Below the pieces are notes generated by a model. It was given only the letters and a program-made list of their open reading frames with translations. It did no database searches and had not been told where the DNA came from. From the NCBI GenBank assembly GCA_963555705.1, contig OY743183.1:48411466-48475465 (forward strand): 64,000 nt of DNA, in the 5' to 3' direction. Origin of the DNA: Ligustrum vulgare (taxonomy: Eukaryota; Streptophyta; Magnoliopsida; Lamiales; Oleaceae). Positions 34,946-46,345 of this stretch are shown piece by piece. Positions within the stretch are counted from its first letter, which is position 1. Each line of letters starts with the position of its first letter. The position numbers were made by a program, and so were the translations under genes.

Positions 34946-37900
34946 ATGTTTGCCAAAAAGTCTAGCTCTAGACTTTAAATGAAGCGCTTATTGGGAGGCA
35001 ACCCAACCTTTCAAACATTTTTCCTTAGTTGTTCTATTTATTTGCATTTGAGTTATTTATTTGCTTTATAGTTGTTGTGTTACTTTACACTGCATTTTAG
35101 GAGTACTAGTGTGTTAGAATGTATACATTGACTTGTCATGTGCTTTAAGTATCTCTAGTATTCTATTTTGCATGTTTTAAGCATTAGGGGTAATTGTTAG
35201 TTTTCATTGCAATTCTAGTTGGTTTGATGCTTTACATTGCATTTAAGATGACTAGTATGCTTGGAATTCACATTTTGGCATGTTAGTTGCATTGAAAACT
35301 TCATGGCACCTATTTTTGCATGTTTTAGCAATTTTAGGATTTACTTGTTTTCTATTTGTTTTGTTGTTTTTCATCACAATCTTCTACTTGATCACCTAGC
35401 TTAGGACATACACATAGTTTAGAGGATGGTTACAAGCATTGGATAGCATTTAGGGGTCGAAAAAGGGGTCCAAGACTCAAATTTTGAAAAATTTCATGAC
35501 ATTGTTCAGGAGAACCGTGCGGTCGCACGGTGGATGAACCGCACAGTCACTTCATATATTTCTGGGCAGAAACGGCAGATGCCATAAATTTTCGCAAACT
35601 TTCATTTTAACCACTTTTAACTCGATTTTCTACCCCGAAATCATCCGACATTGAGTCCCCAACTATTCCCCTATATTTGCACATCATTCTAACTCCATTA
35701 CATGCCATGCTTTGCATCAAAATCATTCAAAGGTATGGATTTCATCACAACTTTACAAGATATGTGCATAATCTCAGTGTTCTTCATATTTGTGTAAATT
35801 ATGAAATTGTGGATGGATGGAGATGTGTTTTAGTTAGTGATTGGAGTGTTGAATTATGAGTTTATAGGTAAATATTTTTGGGTAAATTCAAGTCTCCAAC
35901 TCTATGCAATTCTTTGATTTCTTACTATGCATGCAAAGTGTTTGAGTAAATGTCCCAATGAATATTTTATTGAGTTTTTGCAAATATTTTTGAATGGTCA
36001 CTTCACCACATGTTTATACATCATTTGTGCATCACTCAATCATTATTTACACTTATTTAAGGCATAAAACTTAACTTGAACATCATTGGACTACATAGAA
36101 CCTCATTGCAAGGCCATTGTAGGCACCAATGCACCACAAGCCCCATTTTCAATTTCACTGCACCTACTTTGTCACATCTTTTCATGATCCATACAAACTC
36201 CAAATGTGATGAGTTTTTTATATTCTGTAGAACACGTTATGTACTTTTATATGCTCGGGACATGAATGTGATGCATTTTTGATATTCTATAGAACACCTT
36301 ATGTACTTACATATGCCCGGGACATGTCTTGGGAAATTTTTACTTTTTTGAGGCGATGTCAATGGCTGAAAGTCAGTGGTCGACAATTTTTAAAAACTTC
36401 AAATTTTTTCTAAATCCTAGTTTGGGTGTGTTGTGTTGATTTGCTTTAGCTCCTATGTGATATTTATGCTTGTAATGATCATTAATTCTTGTTTGCAAGG
36501 AACATATCATCATGGAACACTTCAATCCAAACATGGAAAAAGAAGTAAATGGTCATTTCATCCAACCAAACATTCAAGTAAAAGCTTCAAAATGAGAACA
36601 CTGCTTCTCCAAACCTGGGAATTACTTGAACCCTCTTGTTATTTTTTGCTTAATTTTTTATTATTTCTTGAAATACATTGAGGACAATGTACATTTCTAG
36701 TTTGGGGGTGAGAATCTCATTCACTTATTTTTATTTAAACATTCATTCGATTTTGGGTAGAAAAATTATAAAAATTGAAAACTTTGAAAAATCATAAAAA
36801 AATGGAAAAATCTGAAAAAAATTGTTGGTTTATTTATTGCTTATGACATAATTTGAATTGACTTTTGTATTTTAGTTAGAAATTTGAATAACATGTGAAC
36901 TTAAATTTTTCTTAACATTCATCCATGTGGGACTTTAATCAAACTTGAGCACATAGCTACTTTCGAATAATAACTTGCGCAGGAGATGCTTGATACATGT
37001 AGGGGTAAGAATAATGCAATTTGAACATAGAATTGACTGAAAATCTCAAACCTTAAGAATTTAGATCTCGACCTAAAATGTAGAGTAGTTTGGGGGTGGA
37101 TAGGGTAGTATAAGTAGGCATTGATGGATTGAGGGTCTGAAGTTCTTGATATTGCATCTTCGGTTTAGGAGGTTATAATCAATAGGTATAAACCATAACC
37201 AGCATAAAAACAAATGCTGAAAGTCTTATTCTACTCTTTAAATGCTTTTTTGACTCGAGCAAGTAAGTCTGAGGGGTTCTCTAAACTTGGTACCCTAAAC
37301 TGAACTGAGTTGGGAACTACCGACATAAAGCTCGCTACAGGGATCAACTAGAAAGCAAGTAAGGAGAGTGGACTTACACATAAGATGCTAAAATATCTTT
37401 AACTTTTCCGTTTAAGCCTTTATTACTCGAGTAATTAAGTTTGAGGGGTTCTTTGAATCGGTGCCCTAAAGTCATCTGGCTTGGGAGTCACCGACCTAAA
37501 GCTCGCTACAAGGGTCATATAGAAACCAAGTATGAAAAATTCTGCACAGAGATGGTAAAAGACAAGGACAAAGAAAAAATTCATCCAAATAAAAGAAAAA
37601 TGGAATGCAAATGGTATAAGCTTTGCTGATTGAAATTCTAAAGTTGGAGTGTGAGATTGTGGATGGATTATTCTTGGTCTATTGTGAATACTTGTCAAAA
37701 CTTAACTGCCTTGTGTGGAAAAATGTACATGTTTAGAAACCACATCAATACAAAAGACCTCGGGGTATGAGAGAAAAGCAATAAGGTGTGATCATCCATG
37801 AGAATGTAAGGAAAATCAAAAGAAAATTATTGTTGACCAAATGAGATTCGGGCTTATTTCTGCATGACTAGTCGCACAGTGTCATGTATATTTTTACATG

Positions 37901-38143
37901 AGTTTGCATTTGATATTTGGCTATTCACACACACACAAAAAAAATAAAGTCGAGCATCGGATGAATGAAAATATTTCATGTTGTTCATGTTTCTTTTCTA
38001 AAGTGATTGATCAATTTAGATTGTTGAAACGTATGGTAAATAAGTTGACAAAAACAGAAATATTTTTTATTTGCATTTTTATTTTTATAGTTTAGTTTTT
38101 AGTTTTTTGTTTGAGGAAGAACAATAGTTTTAGTTTGGGGTAT
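34946..38143 (+). other. Non-coding 3' region of the Athila-like element
   Basis: It opens with GCGCTTATTGGGAGGCAACC, a phrase I associate with the region after pol in Athila-type elements, which suggests pol was deleted between here and the protease. It contains a palindrome pair near 35517-35550, a ~62-bp tandem repeat at about 36212-36328 (TAGAACAC.TTATGTACTT) and a ~100-bp duplication at about 37258-37360 and 37431-37540 (GAGGGGTTCT, AAAGCTCGCTACA). No env-like frame is recognised. Confidence 0.6.
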
Positions 38144-39113
38144 TGATAAGTTTATTTTATACACTTATTTCTACCCTAAAAGTAGGATTTTATTTATTTG
38201 TTAAGAATATCTGCTATTTATTTTGTTATTATTTATTTATATTTCAGAAATAATCTCAAAGTCGAGAAAGCGAAGGAAATGGAGCAAAAACATGTCATTT
38301 GGATGATAAAAATGTCTAAGTATGAAAATCAAGAGTCGAAGATGTTAATCAAAGGGCCAATTGGAAGGATAATCGAAGAAGAAATCAAAATTGGAAGAAA
38401 TCAGGAGTTCATGGGCCAAATTGCAACAATCAAAAGTTGAAGGACCAACTGCGCAATAAAAGATCAGGGGACCAACTTATAGCATTTGAAAGATGGAAAT
38501 TGCAAGTTTAGAGTAAAATCGCGCGGTCGCGTATGTTTATACCGTGCGGTCGCATGATGGAGATTTTCGGCGAGCTAACCCGGAGAGGCGTGCGATCGCA
38601 TCAATTATAACTGAGCGGTCGCACGTTTAATTTTTGGGTTGACTGGTTGGGCTTTTTGTGCGGAATTCAATAGACTTTCTCCACAAGTAACCTAAATTCC
38701 GAGAATATCTATAAATACTTGACTTGAGGCAAGAAATTAAGGGTTCCCAACTTGCTCAATTCATGTCAAAACGCTGTCAAAGTACTGAGGGATCCAAGCC
38801 ACACCAAGAACACAATTGAAGACCAAAGATCAAGAGATGAATAGGGTGACATCTATCCATTATTCTTGTGATTTTTATTCAATTATGTATCTATGCTAGG
38901 TTTTAAATGTTAGAATTGTGATGAAGTAATAAATTACGGATTTTATGTGTTACTTTGTTGTTTAATTTAGTTAATTCATGGGTTTGAGCAATTGATGCAT
39001 GCATTTCTTATTATGCAATTACTTAATCACTAATTGCATGATTTTAGGCTATGTTTTCTTAAGTTCGAAAGATTAGGAATTCATTAGACTAACTTCAATT
39101 GCCACAAAGTCCG
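38144..39113 (+). repeat. Truncated 3' LTR (copy C)
   Basis: It starts TGATAAGTTTATTTTATACA and matches copy B until GCCACAAAGTCCG. The last ~470 bp of the LTR are missing. A 23-bp spacer separates it from the inverted copy D. Confidence 0.85.
38519..38624 (+). repeat. Best-preserved phased palindrome array (copy C)
   Basis: GCGCGGTCGCG, GTGCGGTCGCA, GTGCGATCGCA and GAGCGGTCGCAC have core hexamers starting at 38525, 38548, 38594 and 38617, with steps of exactly 23, 46 and 23 bp. The units are near-palindromic and CpG-dense in an AT-rich LTR. Confidence 0.85.
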
Positions 39114-39136
39114 GGCTTGAGACCGGCTACGATTAA

Positions 39137-40572
39137 TGCTCGCTAAACCCCAAGTGCACTGGTCGCGCAAGTAATAAATTAGACGTGAGTCCAACTATAG
39201 ATCCCGCAAAGATTGTTGTTAATTGTATTTTAAACTATTAACCTTAACTGGTACAAGAAAAACTTTGAATTTGGGAATTTTGAATTGAAAGTTAGACTAA
39301 AGATTTAACTAAATGAAAACAAGAAAATTTGATTTGTTAAAACGATGAGATAAATATGTTAGAATTATGAATCCAAATTAATCATATCAACCATGTATTT
39401 AACTTAAACTTTTAATAACAAGGTATGAGTATTGAAAATTCGTGTTCCTATAGTTACTTATGTCCCCTTTCGAGCGATACATAAACACATTTTCCTATAA
39501 GAGACGGGCCTTTATTTCTATGACTAATCCAAACATGTAGAAAAGCATTAACCAGTTATGAACATTTTTTAGGATAACATGAAGTATAGGGGTATATTTC
39601 TATCCCCTATCGGACTCTGTGACAATTAATCAAGGTCTAATAAATTCCTACTCTTTCGAACATAGAAATCTATCACAAACATCAATATAAATATAATTAA
39701 TTGTATCAAACTCATAAATTGCATAATATAAAGTCAAAACATAGAATCAATAAATTAATGCTTCATCACAATTCTAACAAAATAATTAATTGTATCAAAC
39801 TCATAAATTGCATAATATAAATATAAAGTCAAAACATAGAATCAATAAATTAATGCTTCATCACAATTCTAACAAAATAATTTCTAGCCTAGAAACATGA
39901 CAAACGATAAATTGCAACAATGATAATTGGAGTTCATCACCCTTTTCACCATGTAGTAGAAGAATCTTCAATCATGCGCCAATTGGTTCCTTGAGAATTC
40001 GACAGCCCTTCAGGATCACCTTTGACAAGTTTGGAACCCCTAATTTCGTGCCCCAAATCTGGTATATATAGATATTTACAAAAATTAGGTTACTTGGGGA
40101 GAAAGAATGCTGAATTCCGCGCAAAAAACCCAGCTGCGGCCCAGAATGTCTGCCGTGTAACTGCACGATTATGAATGTTGCGATCGCACGCCTCTGCAGG
40201 TTAGCTTGAGTCACCGATTTTTAAGGTCATGCGACCGCGCAGTTTTACTCTGAACAGCAATTTCCGTCTTTTAAGTGCTACAAGTTGGTTCCTGTCTTTT
40301 ATTACACAGCAAGTCCTCTAACTTTCGATTGATATAATTGAATCCCTGAACTTTTGATTTCTTCAATTTTCTTCCAATTGGCCCTTTGATTAACTACAAT
40401 CAACTCTTGATTTTCATAATTTGACACTTTTATCATCCAATTGACTTATTTTGATTTCAATTACATCGTTTTCTCGACTTTGGGTTATTCCTGAAATATA
40501 AACAAATAACAACTAAATAAATAGCAAATATTCTTAAACAAACACATAAAATCCTACTTTTAGGATAGAAAT
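39137..40572 (-). repeat. Inverted LTR (copy D) of the Athila-like family
   Basis: On the minus strand it runs from GATAGGATTTTATG-like U3 sequence (plus 40572 side) to TTGCGCGACC...GCGAGCA (plus 39137). The first few bases are lost where the next element begins at 40573. A small direct repeat (about 39711-39790 and 39780-39880) adds a duplication. Its palindrome array (40155-40240) has one unit fewer than copy C. Confidence 0.82.
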
Positions 40573-41793
40573 TGATGTGTTCCGGACCCGCGACAATCGG
40601 AGTCATAGCAGGTTTGATAGAAAATTAAATATTCAAGCCAAAATAAAAGTGCAGTCCAGTCAACCATGTCGGAATTGGATGAATAATATATGTTTTTCGA
40701 GTAGAAACGGGTCACTGAGCAAGACTCATGGGATAAAACCCTTGAGCCCATTGATTTTAGGGCCAAATTCTATCGTTTGGGGCTTCAAATTGGCAAATCA
40801 ATGATGCAGACGGAAATTTACTATATTTCCATAATTATAGGATTTTTAATTATTTTGTTTCCATTTTGGTTTTTAGGTTATTTTCCTAATTTAGTATTCT
40901 AGTTTAATTAGAATTTTATTTTGAGTCAATTAGCAGTTATGTTATTTTACTTATTTATATTCCTTTCCATTCACTGTAATTGAGACTTGAGATTTGATTT
41001 TGATATAAACAGTTTTTATTGAGAATTCAATAAAAGTTATAGGTGGATTCCTACGTTTTTTCGAACTTATCAAGAATATTTCTTGTGGCGTTCAAATATC
41101 GAACTTATCAAATATTTGCTAGAATATTTGTGGTGTTCAAAATCAGAGACTTATCAAGGAGATTGGGAAAATCCTTATGGCGTTTCGAAAGTCGTGGTTC
41201 TTTATTCCGCATCGTCGAGCCATCGCGTCGTGAAATTGGGTCAAGATTCCACTGTCTATCCACAACCTGGGTTCGGAACTTTCCGGCGTTTCTTCCGCGC
41301 TTCGAATCTCATCATCTGGTATCAGAGCTGGACTCTGAATTCAGGTTTTTCTATCTAGTTTGATTTTTATGTTTATCGTCGAGTCTCATAAAAATCATCC
41401 ATATCTTGTTGAGTGTTTTGTTTTCAGTTTTTTGCGTTCTTCTTGTTCTTGAGTTTGTTGAGTCTTTAATCCAGAAAATCATTCCAATTTTTTTTTTAAA
41501 ATGTTTGTTTTGCTTAATTCTTATCCGAATTAAGTTCCGTTTGTTTTGTCGTGTTCGTTGTCAAATTTTCGGAATTATAAAAAAAATAAAAAAAAATTTT
41601 ATTTATTTTATTTATTCCAAAAATTCATCCTTATTCAAAAAAAAAAAAAAAGTCGTTCCAAGATTCAAGAACCACTTTCTTGAATTTCCTTAAATTCTTA
41701 ATATTCGTTTCCTTCCAAATTAAAAAAATTCGTTCTTGCTATTTGATGTCTAAATCATCTTCGTTTTTAAATTTTTGAAACGCCACATAAAGA

Positions 41794-42792
41794 ATGGATT
41801 ATGATCCGAGTTTTTTATTCCAAACTAGATGTTATGTAGATCACAAGGGGTGCAGTTTGGCGATTGATGGAAAGTGCTTTACTAATTTCGTTAGTAGCAC
41901 CGTGGTTGAAAAATTAGGATTGCCCCTAGAACCACACTATAAACCTTATAGGATGTCGTGGATGAGGGAGTTTGAGAATTTCAAAGTAACCAAACAAGTT
42001 CTAGTGTCTATTGCCCAGGGAAGGTATAGTGAGGATGTATGGTGTGATGTAGTGCCATTGAAATCTTATCATATTTTATTGGGAAAACCTTGGAGACGTA
42101 GGAGGGAGGCTGTTTATGATAAGAGTATGCACATATACCAATTCCTTAAGAAAGAGAAAACATGCGTACTATACGGGTTGACATTAGAGGAAGCACTAGA
42201 AGATTCACGAATGGTGAGGAAGGAGAGTGAAATGTGGTGTAATAGGAGGCATCGTGGGGATAAGGATATTGAAAAGAAGGAGGGGGAGTTTAAGTTAAAA
42301 ACGGATAAACAAACTCCAAAATTTGATGAGGAGAAGGTGGAGTTGGGAAGCGAGGAATTGATTATGAATGAAATTGTTGATGATAAGAGGAATGAAATGA
42401 AAGTTGATGTAGGAATTCAAAATTTGAGCTTTGAATTGGTAGATACACATTTGAATACCGTTGAGGGAGTGCATGAAATTAGTGATAAAAATTTGGAGGT
42501 AGAAGATGTGGTTGAATTTGAAAGTAAAAATTTTGAAAAAGTGGTTGAAGATGCAAAGGAAGAACGAGGTGAAGAGGAGGGCCTCGTGGTTCTTAAAAAA
42601 GAATTGGAGATGGTCATGGATACAAGGATCCATACCTTGTACCTCATGAACCTAACATGTCCCTCCCCATTTTGTTTAAATCTTTTTTGCAGGTTAATTA
42701 TGTTTGGAAGCTTCAACCATACTACGTATGGCAAAGGGAGTTCAAGCTCCATCTCTTCCATGTTTTCCAATCAAAGGAGCATAATTTATTGA
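41794..42792 (+). CDS. Retroviral-type aspartic protease-like ORF, 332 aa, from a gypsy element
   Basis: The only ORF of the element, uninterrupted. Residues ~8-110 follow the gypsy protease domain (RVP_2-like): FQTRCYVDHKGCSLAIDG, TNFVSSTVVEKLGLPLEPH, ILLGKPW. The active-site triplet reads D-G-K rather than DSG/DTG, so proteolysis is doubtful. The rest is a Glu/Lys-rich tail (EKVELGSEEL, KEERGEEEG) with no RT or integrase motif. The last third of the tail may be read-through. It starts at an ATG about 480 bp after the PBS and stops ~105 bp before the 3' LTR. Whether it is expressed cannot be told. Confidence 0.7.
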   Translation: MDYDPSFLFQTRCYVDHKGCSLAIDGKCFTNFVSSTVVEKLGLPLEPHYKPYRMSWMREFENFKVTKQVLVSIAQGRYSEDVWCDVVPLKSYHILLGKPWRRRREAVYDKSMHIYQFLKKEKTCVLYGLTLEEALEDSRMVRKESEMWCNRRHRGDKDIEKKEGEFKLKTDKQTPKFDEEKVELGSEELIMNEIVDDKRNEMKVDVGIQNLSFELVDTHLNTVEGVHEISDKNLEVEDVVEFESKNFEKVVEDAKEERGEEEGLVVLKKELEMVMDTRIHTLYLMNLTCPSPFCLNLFCRLIMFGSFNHTTYGKGSSSSISSMFSNQRSIIY

Positions 42793-42897
42793 ACTCACGG
42801 CATGGAAGCAATAATTTTTCGTTTGATCCAGGAGGTGAAGTGAAACAAAAGAAACAAAGCTATGATTCGGGACGAATCATCCTAAAGAAGGAGGGTA

Positions 42898-44580
42898 TGA
42901 TGTGTTCCGGACCCGCGACAATCGGAGTCATAGCAGGCTTGATAGAAAATTAAATATTCAAGCCAAAATAAAAGTGCAGTCCAATCAACTAGGGGTGAAC
43001 GCGGTCCGGTTTGGGCGGTTTTTGACATATTTTCAAACCAAACCATTTCAAGCGGTTTGACATTTTCTCAAACCAAACCAAACCATTTCATTTTACAAAC
43101 CAAACCAAACCAAACCATTTTTTGCGGTTTGGTTCGATTTTAATCCGCGGTTTTTACCTATCGACATAATATAATATATTTTAGACGTTAAATTAACTCA
43201 TATATTTTAATATAAAGATAAAATAAGTTAATATATAAGCAAATACGAGAATTAATAATGTTAGATGTTAAATTCATTCGAATTTGTTTTCAATTCAAAA
43301 TAAAAACATGAAGTTAAAATACAATTGTAAATTTGTAATTGCATTTTATTTGTTCTCTAACTTCTTTTCGAACAAACATGATAGGTCATCGTCATCAAAA
43401 TTCTTAGAAAAATCACTATTCTAAGACATACCATAGCTAGTCATTCTTTTTTGCTTTTTATTTGAAACCATATACGGATACTTTTCTTGCATAAATGTGT
43501 GATATGATTTGATAAAGTACAAGTACATCAATTATTAGTATGATGCTTATACAATTTTTCACAGTAATAATATTTTGTCTTGGCTCTCTTCTTGCTAACT
43601 TATCTTTGTTGTCCAGATTCTGAAATTTAACAAGGAGTAAATTCTAAGAAAATAAATAAAATAATCGAATGATTTTCTTGCAAAGAAAGTTAAACAAGTG
43701 ATATTCAAATTCTTACCCTGATTCGAACCTTCTGATATAGATCGAAACATCTTCCATGACTCTCTAAAATAAAATCAAATGCAGGAAGAAATTGAAAGTA
43801 CACCTATCACCTCTGTCTATTATTATAAGAATCTAATTGATATTAGTGAAGAGGAACTTGGAAGTTGGAAGGAAACAAGGACGACGAATGAAAACAGAAA
43901 ATTAATGATTGAATTAAGAAGTGGGAACATTTTTTGTTTGAATCTCTATTAAATGAGCTTTTGAGGTTGGAGCATGTGATTTAAGGATGGTGTGGGTTAT
44001 ATGTTAATGGGATTTTAGGATTGGAGTATGTTGTTAAAAGGTGGTATGAGTTAAAGGTTAATCAGATTTTGTGGTTGGACATTAGACAATAACTTTAAAA
44101 AAAAAAAAAAAAGACAAGAACTTTTATTCATTAGATAAATTTGAAAATTTTTGAGAAAAAACTCTAAATTTAAATGAATAAAAATTAATTTTTTAATTAA
44201 AAAATTAGCGGTTTGGTTTGGTTTAAGCGGTTTTTAAAAATTGAAACCTAAACCAAACCATTTTGAAACGGTTTGGTTTGGTTTGGTTTGAAAATATTGG
44301 CGGGTCCACGTGGAACCGAACCAACAGTTTAAAACCAACTGTTTCGATTCGGTTTGCGGTTTGACGGTTTTTTTGTGCAGCCCTACAATCAACCATGTCG
44401 GAATTGGATGAATAATTTATGTTTTTCGAGTAGAAACGGGTCACTGAGCAAGACTCATGGGCAAAAGCCCTTGAGCCCATTGATTTTAGGGCCAAATTCC
44501 ATCGTTTGGGGCTTCAAATTGGAAAATCAATGATGCAGACGGAAATTTACTATATTTCCATAATTATAGGATTTTTAAAA
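42898..44580 (+). repeat. 3' LTR, split by a hAT element and truncated
   Basis: 42898-42989 and 44386-44580 match the first ~280 bp of the 5' LTR almost exactly (TGATGTGTTCCGGACCCGCG; AAATTTACTATATTTCCATA). The remaining LTR 3' part is absent, replaced by the hAT transposase relic region. Confidence 0.85.
42990..44385. mobile_element. hAT-type element, 1,396 bp, in the 3' LTR
   Basis: 8-bp target duplication CAATCAAC (42982-42989, 44386-44393). The ends are TAGGGGTGAACGCGG and, inverted, TAGGGCTGCACAAAA. About 150-200 bp at each end are packed with AAACCAAACC or the complement GGTTTGGTTT, the kind of subterminal motif clusters bound by hAT transposases. The centre is AT-rich without a usable transposase frame. 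Confidence 0.88.
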
Positions 44581-44639
44581 TAATTAAAAATACACAAAAT
44601 GATTTTTAAAAACTTACAATTTTTTTATCCTAAATATTG

Positions 44640-45290
44640 CTACATTTCTTCAGACATGATGCTATCAACTTTATCTAGAAGTCGTAAATCTGCACATTCA
44701 CAATCCTTAAAGCATAAAGACCCTCTAATATGTCTTCCTTCAGTCTTGATCGTTCGTCTGAAAAAATCCTATCACTTAAACTAAATGCAGCCTCCGTTGC
44801 CATAATGGACATCAGAGGTGTTAGTAAATTACGTGCAATTTTTGCTACAATGAGACATTGCCTTTCATTACACCTCCACCAAGATAGAATTTCAAAATTC
44901 TCTATTCTTGTAGTGTTAACACACTATGAACGTCCACACACATGTACCTAGCTAACTCAGATGGAATTTCAACATTTGTACCACATAAATCTACCGATAT
45001 AGATATGTTTCCACTGGAATTAATTGAGGGAGCACTTGCATTTGTGTCAAAAAGTCCCATAAAGAATTAGAATGCATTGAAGTACTTTGCGAAAAGTTAG
45101 TTTGGGAACTAGAACTGCTTTGATCTTTTTTTGAAGCATAATAATTATACATTTCACATAATAAAGATTCCTTGTTAACATGTAATAATTCTACATTTAA
45201 GTTATTTGAAATTACCTTTATAATAGCTTTAGTGCCCATTAAATTAATAGTAAAATAACGAATAGTATCGCAAAGAAATCATAAGTGATC
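44640..45290 (-). pseudogene. hAT transposase, C-terminal part, broken
   Basis: Minus frames read MGTKAIIKVISNNLNVELLH and ASKKDQSSSSS, then after a stop and frameshift ENFEILSWWRCNERQ, VAKIARNLLTPLMSI and ATEAAFSLSDRI. This is the hAT dimerisation domain (family: ILSWWK, LA..AR..L.IP.S...SE.AFS). Several stops separate the pieces. Confidence 0.82.
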
Positions 45291-45429
45291 TTATTGTGAG
45301 TTTACAAAACAAATAACCGGTATTTATAGGCAAAGATTCGTGCAAAATGGCTCCAAATTCAAATTTCAAATCTCATCTGAATTTTTTTTTTTAAAAATCA
45401 GTACAAATTGCGTGTTGCAGGCAGAATAA

Positions 45430-45657
45430 AACATGGGCCTCTGTTTATATTAAAAAAAGGAAAAAAAGACCGAGCCAAGTGAGCTTGTTGCACGGGACAG
45501 CCTGCGTGGCTTGGCGGGCCACACGGGCTGGTCTGGGCTCGAGCCTTGTATCTTTTTCAAGGCTTGACTCGATCCTCTGAGCCTCGAACTGAGCTTAGCT
45601 CAAGCTTTTTACGAGTTGAGCCCTAACTACCCGAGCCGACGAGCTTTGACATCCCTA
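45430..45657. repeat. Possible hAT-type terminus with GAGC-rich subterminal region
   Basis: It is dense in GAGCC/GAGCTC motifs and ends GACATCCCTA, whose complement TAGGGATGTC is a common hAT end. No partner end or 8-bp duplication was found, so assignment to the neighbouring transposase relic is a guess. Confidence 0.35.
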
Positions 45658-45841
45658 TATTTATGTGCTCGATCGAATTCGATTATGCATATGAAATTCT
45701 TCTCTCGAGTTTAAATCAACTCTACATAATTCATTCAACCATGTATCTCTATAGCGGGTCATAATAATTAGATGCATGGAATACAAGAATTCATGCAGTA
45801 TTGTCCAACTCTAAATTCATTTTGATATGAAGTGATGCTGT

Positions 45842-46345
45842 TTGGATGTTTATAATTCTCATGCTAAAGTTTTTGATGATGAGAAAGTGATTGAATCAGT
45901 TCATCTTTTTGCTCTCATTATTCCTTTTCACTTAGTAAATTCTGGTTGTTGGGATGGGAAGCCTACTTTATATTTTGATCCCAGCATACATGGTCATGAT
46001 ATTCTTGATCTATTGTTAATTGAAGTTATACAAAACATTCATCAACGGAAAAGTGGGTTAGTTACTTTTCATATTTGTTCTTTATATTTATTGTTTATCC
46101 CTCTCCCTCTCCCTCTCCCTCTCTTGCATGAGAGTTTGTTTAAATTTCTTAGTTTCATTATGAGTATCGATAATGATACATCTTTTAAATATTTTATTTT
46201 TTTCTTACAGAAGCATGGATTGTGGTGTTTTTGTTATATAATATGCTTAGTTTCTAGTTCACGATAAGATGAATATGATAAATTGTTTAACACAGCTATT
46301 CCGCTATGCGAAGTGGAAAGAAGAACAATGCATGACTGATTGACT
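45842..46345 (+). pseudogene. Ulp1-like (C48) cysteine protease fragment
   Basis: The first part reads ESVHLFALIIPFHLVNSGCW and GKPTLYFDPSIHG, like the strand around the catalytic His in Ulp1-type peptidases, where plant copies have HW. After an intron-like gap (GTGGGTTAG... to TTCTTACAG) the frame reads MDCGVFVI, the block holding the catalytic Cys, then a TAA and TAG, and NCLTQLFRYAKWKEEQC. Such domains occur in plant MULE and CACTA elements. Dead by stops; assignment rests on short motifs. Confidence 0.5.

Larger units (their letters stand above)
31027..39113 (+). mobile_element. Athila-like Ty3-gypsy element lacking RT and integrase
   Basis: The 5' LTR (31027-32458) is followed by the PBS TGGCGCCGTTGCCGGGGA at 32465-32482, matching tRNA-Asp as used by Athila/Tat elements. 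Gag and protease relics follow, then about 3.2 kb of non-coding DNA, a purine-rich tract (TTTAGTTTGGGG, ending 38140) and a truncated 3' LTR (38144-39113). No RT, RNase H or integrase is present, so it was non-autonomous even before it decayed. Confidence 0.85.
40573..44580 (+). mobile_element. Non-autonomous LTR element with only a protease-like ORF
   Basis: The 5' LTR is 40573-41314 (TGAT...ATCA), with PBS TGGTATCAGAGC at 41317-41328 (initiator-Met tRNA). The internal part is only 1.6 kb and carries one ORF. The purine tract GAAGGAGGGTA precedes the 3' LTR, which starts at 42898, is interrupted by a hAT element (42990-44385) and is cut off near 44580. The LTR second half matches the solo LTR at 53991-54900. 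Confidence 0.85.
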
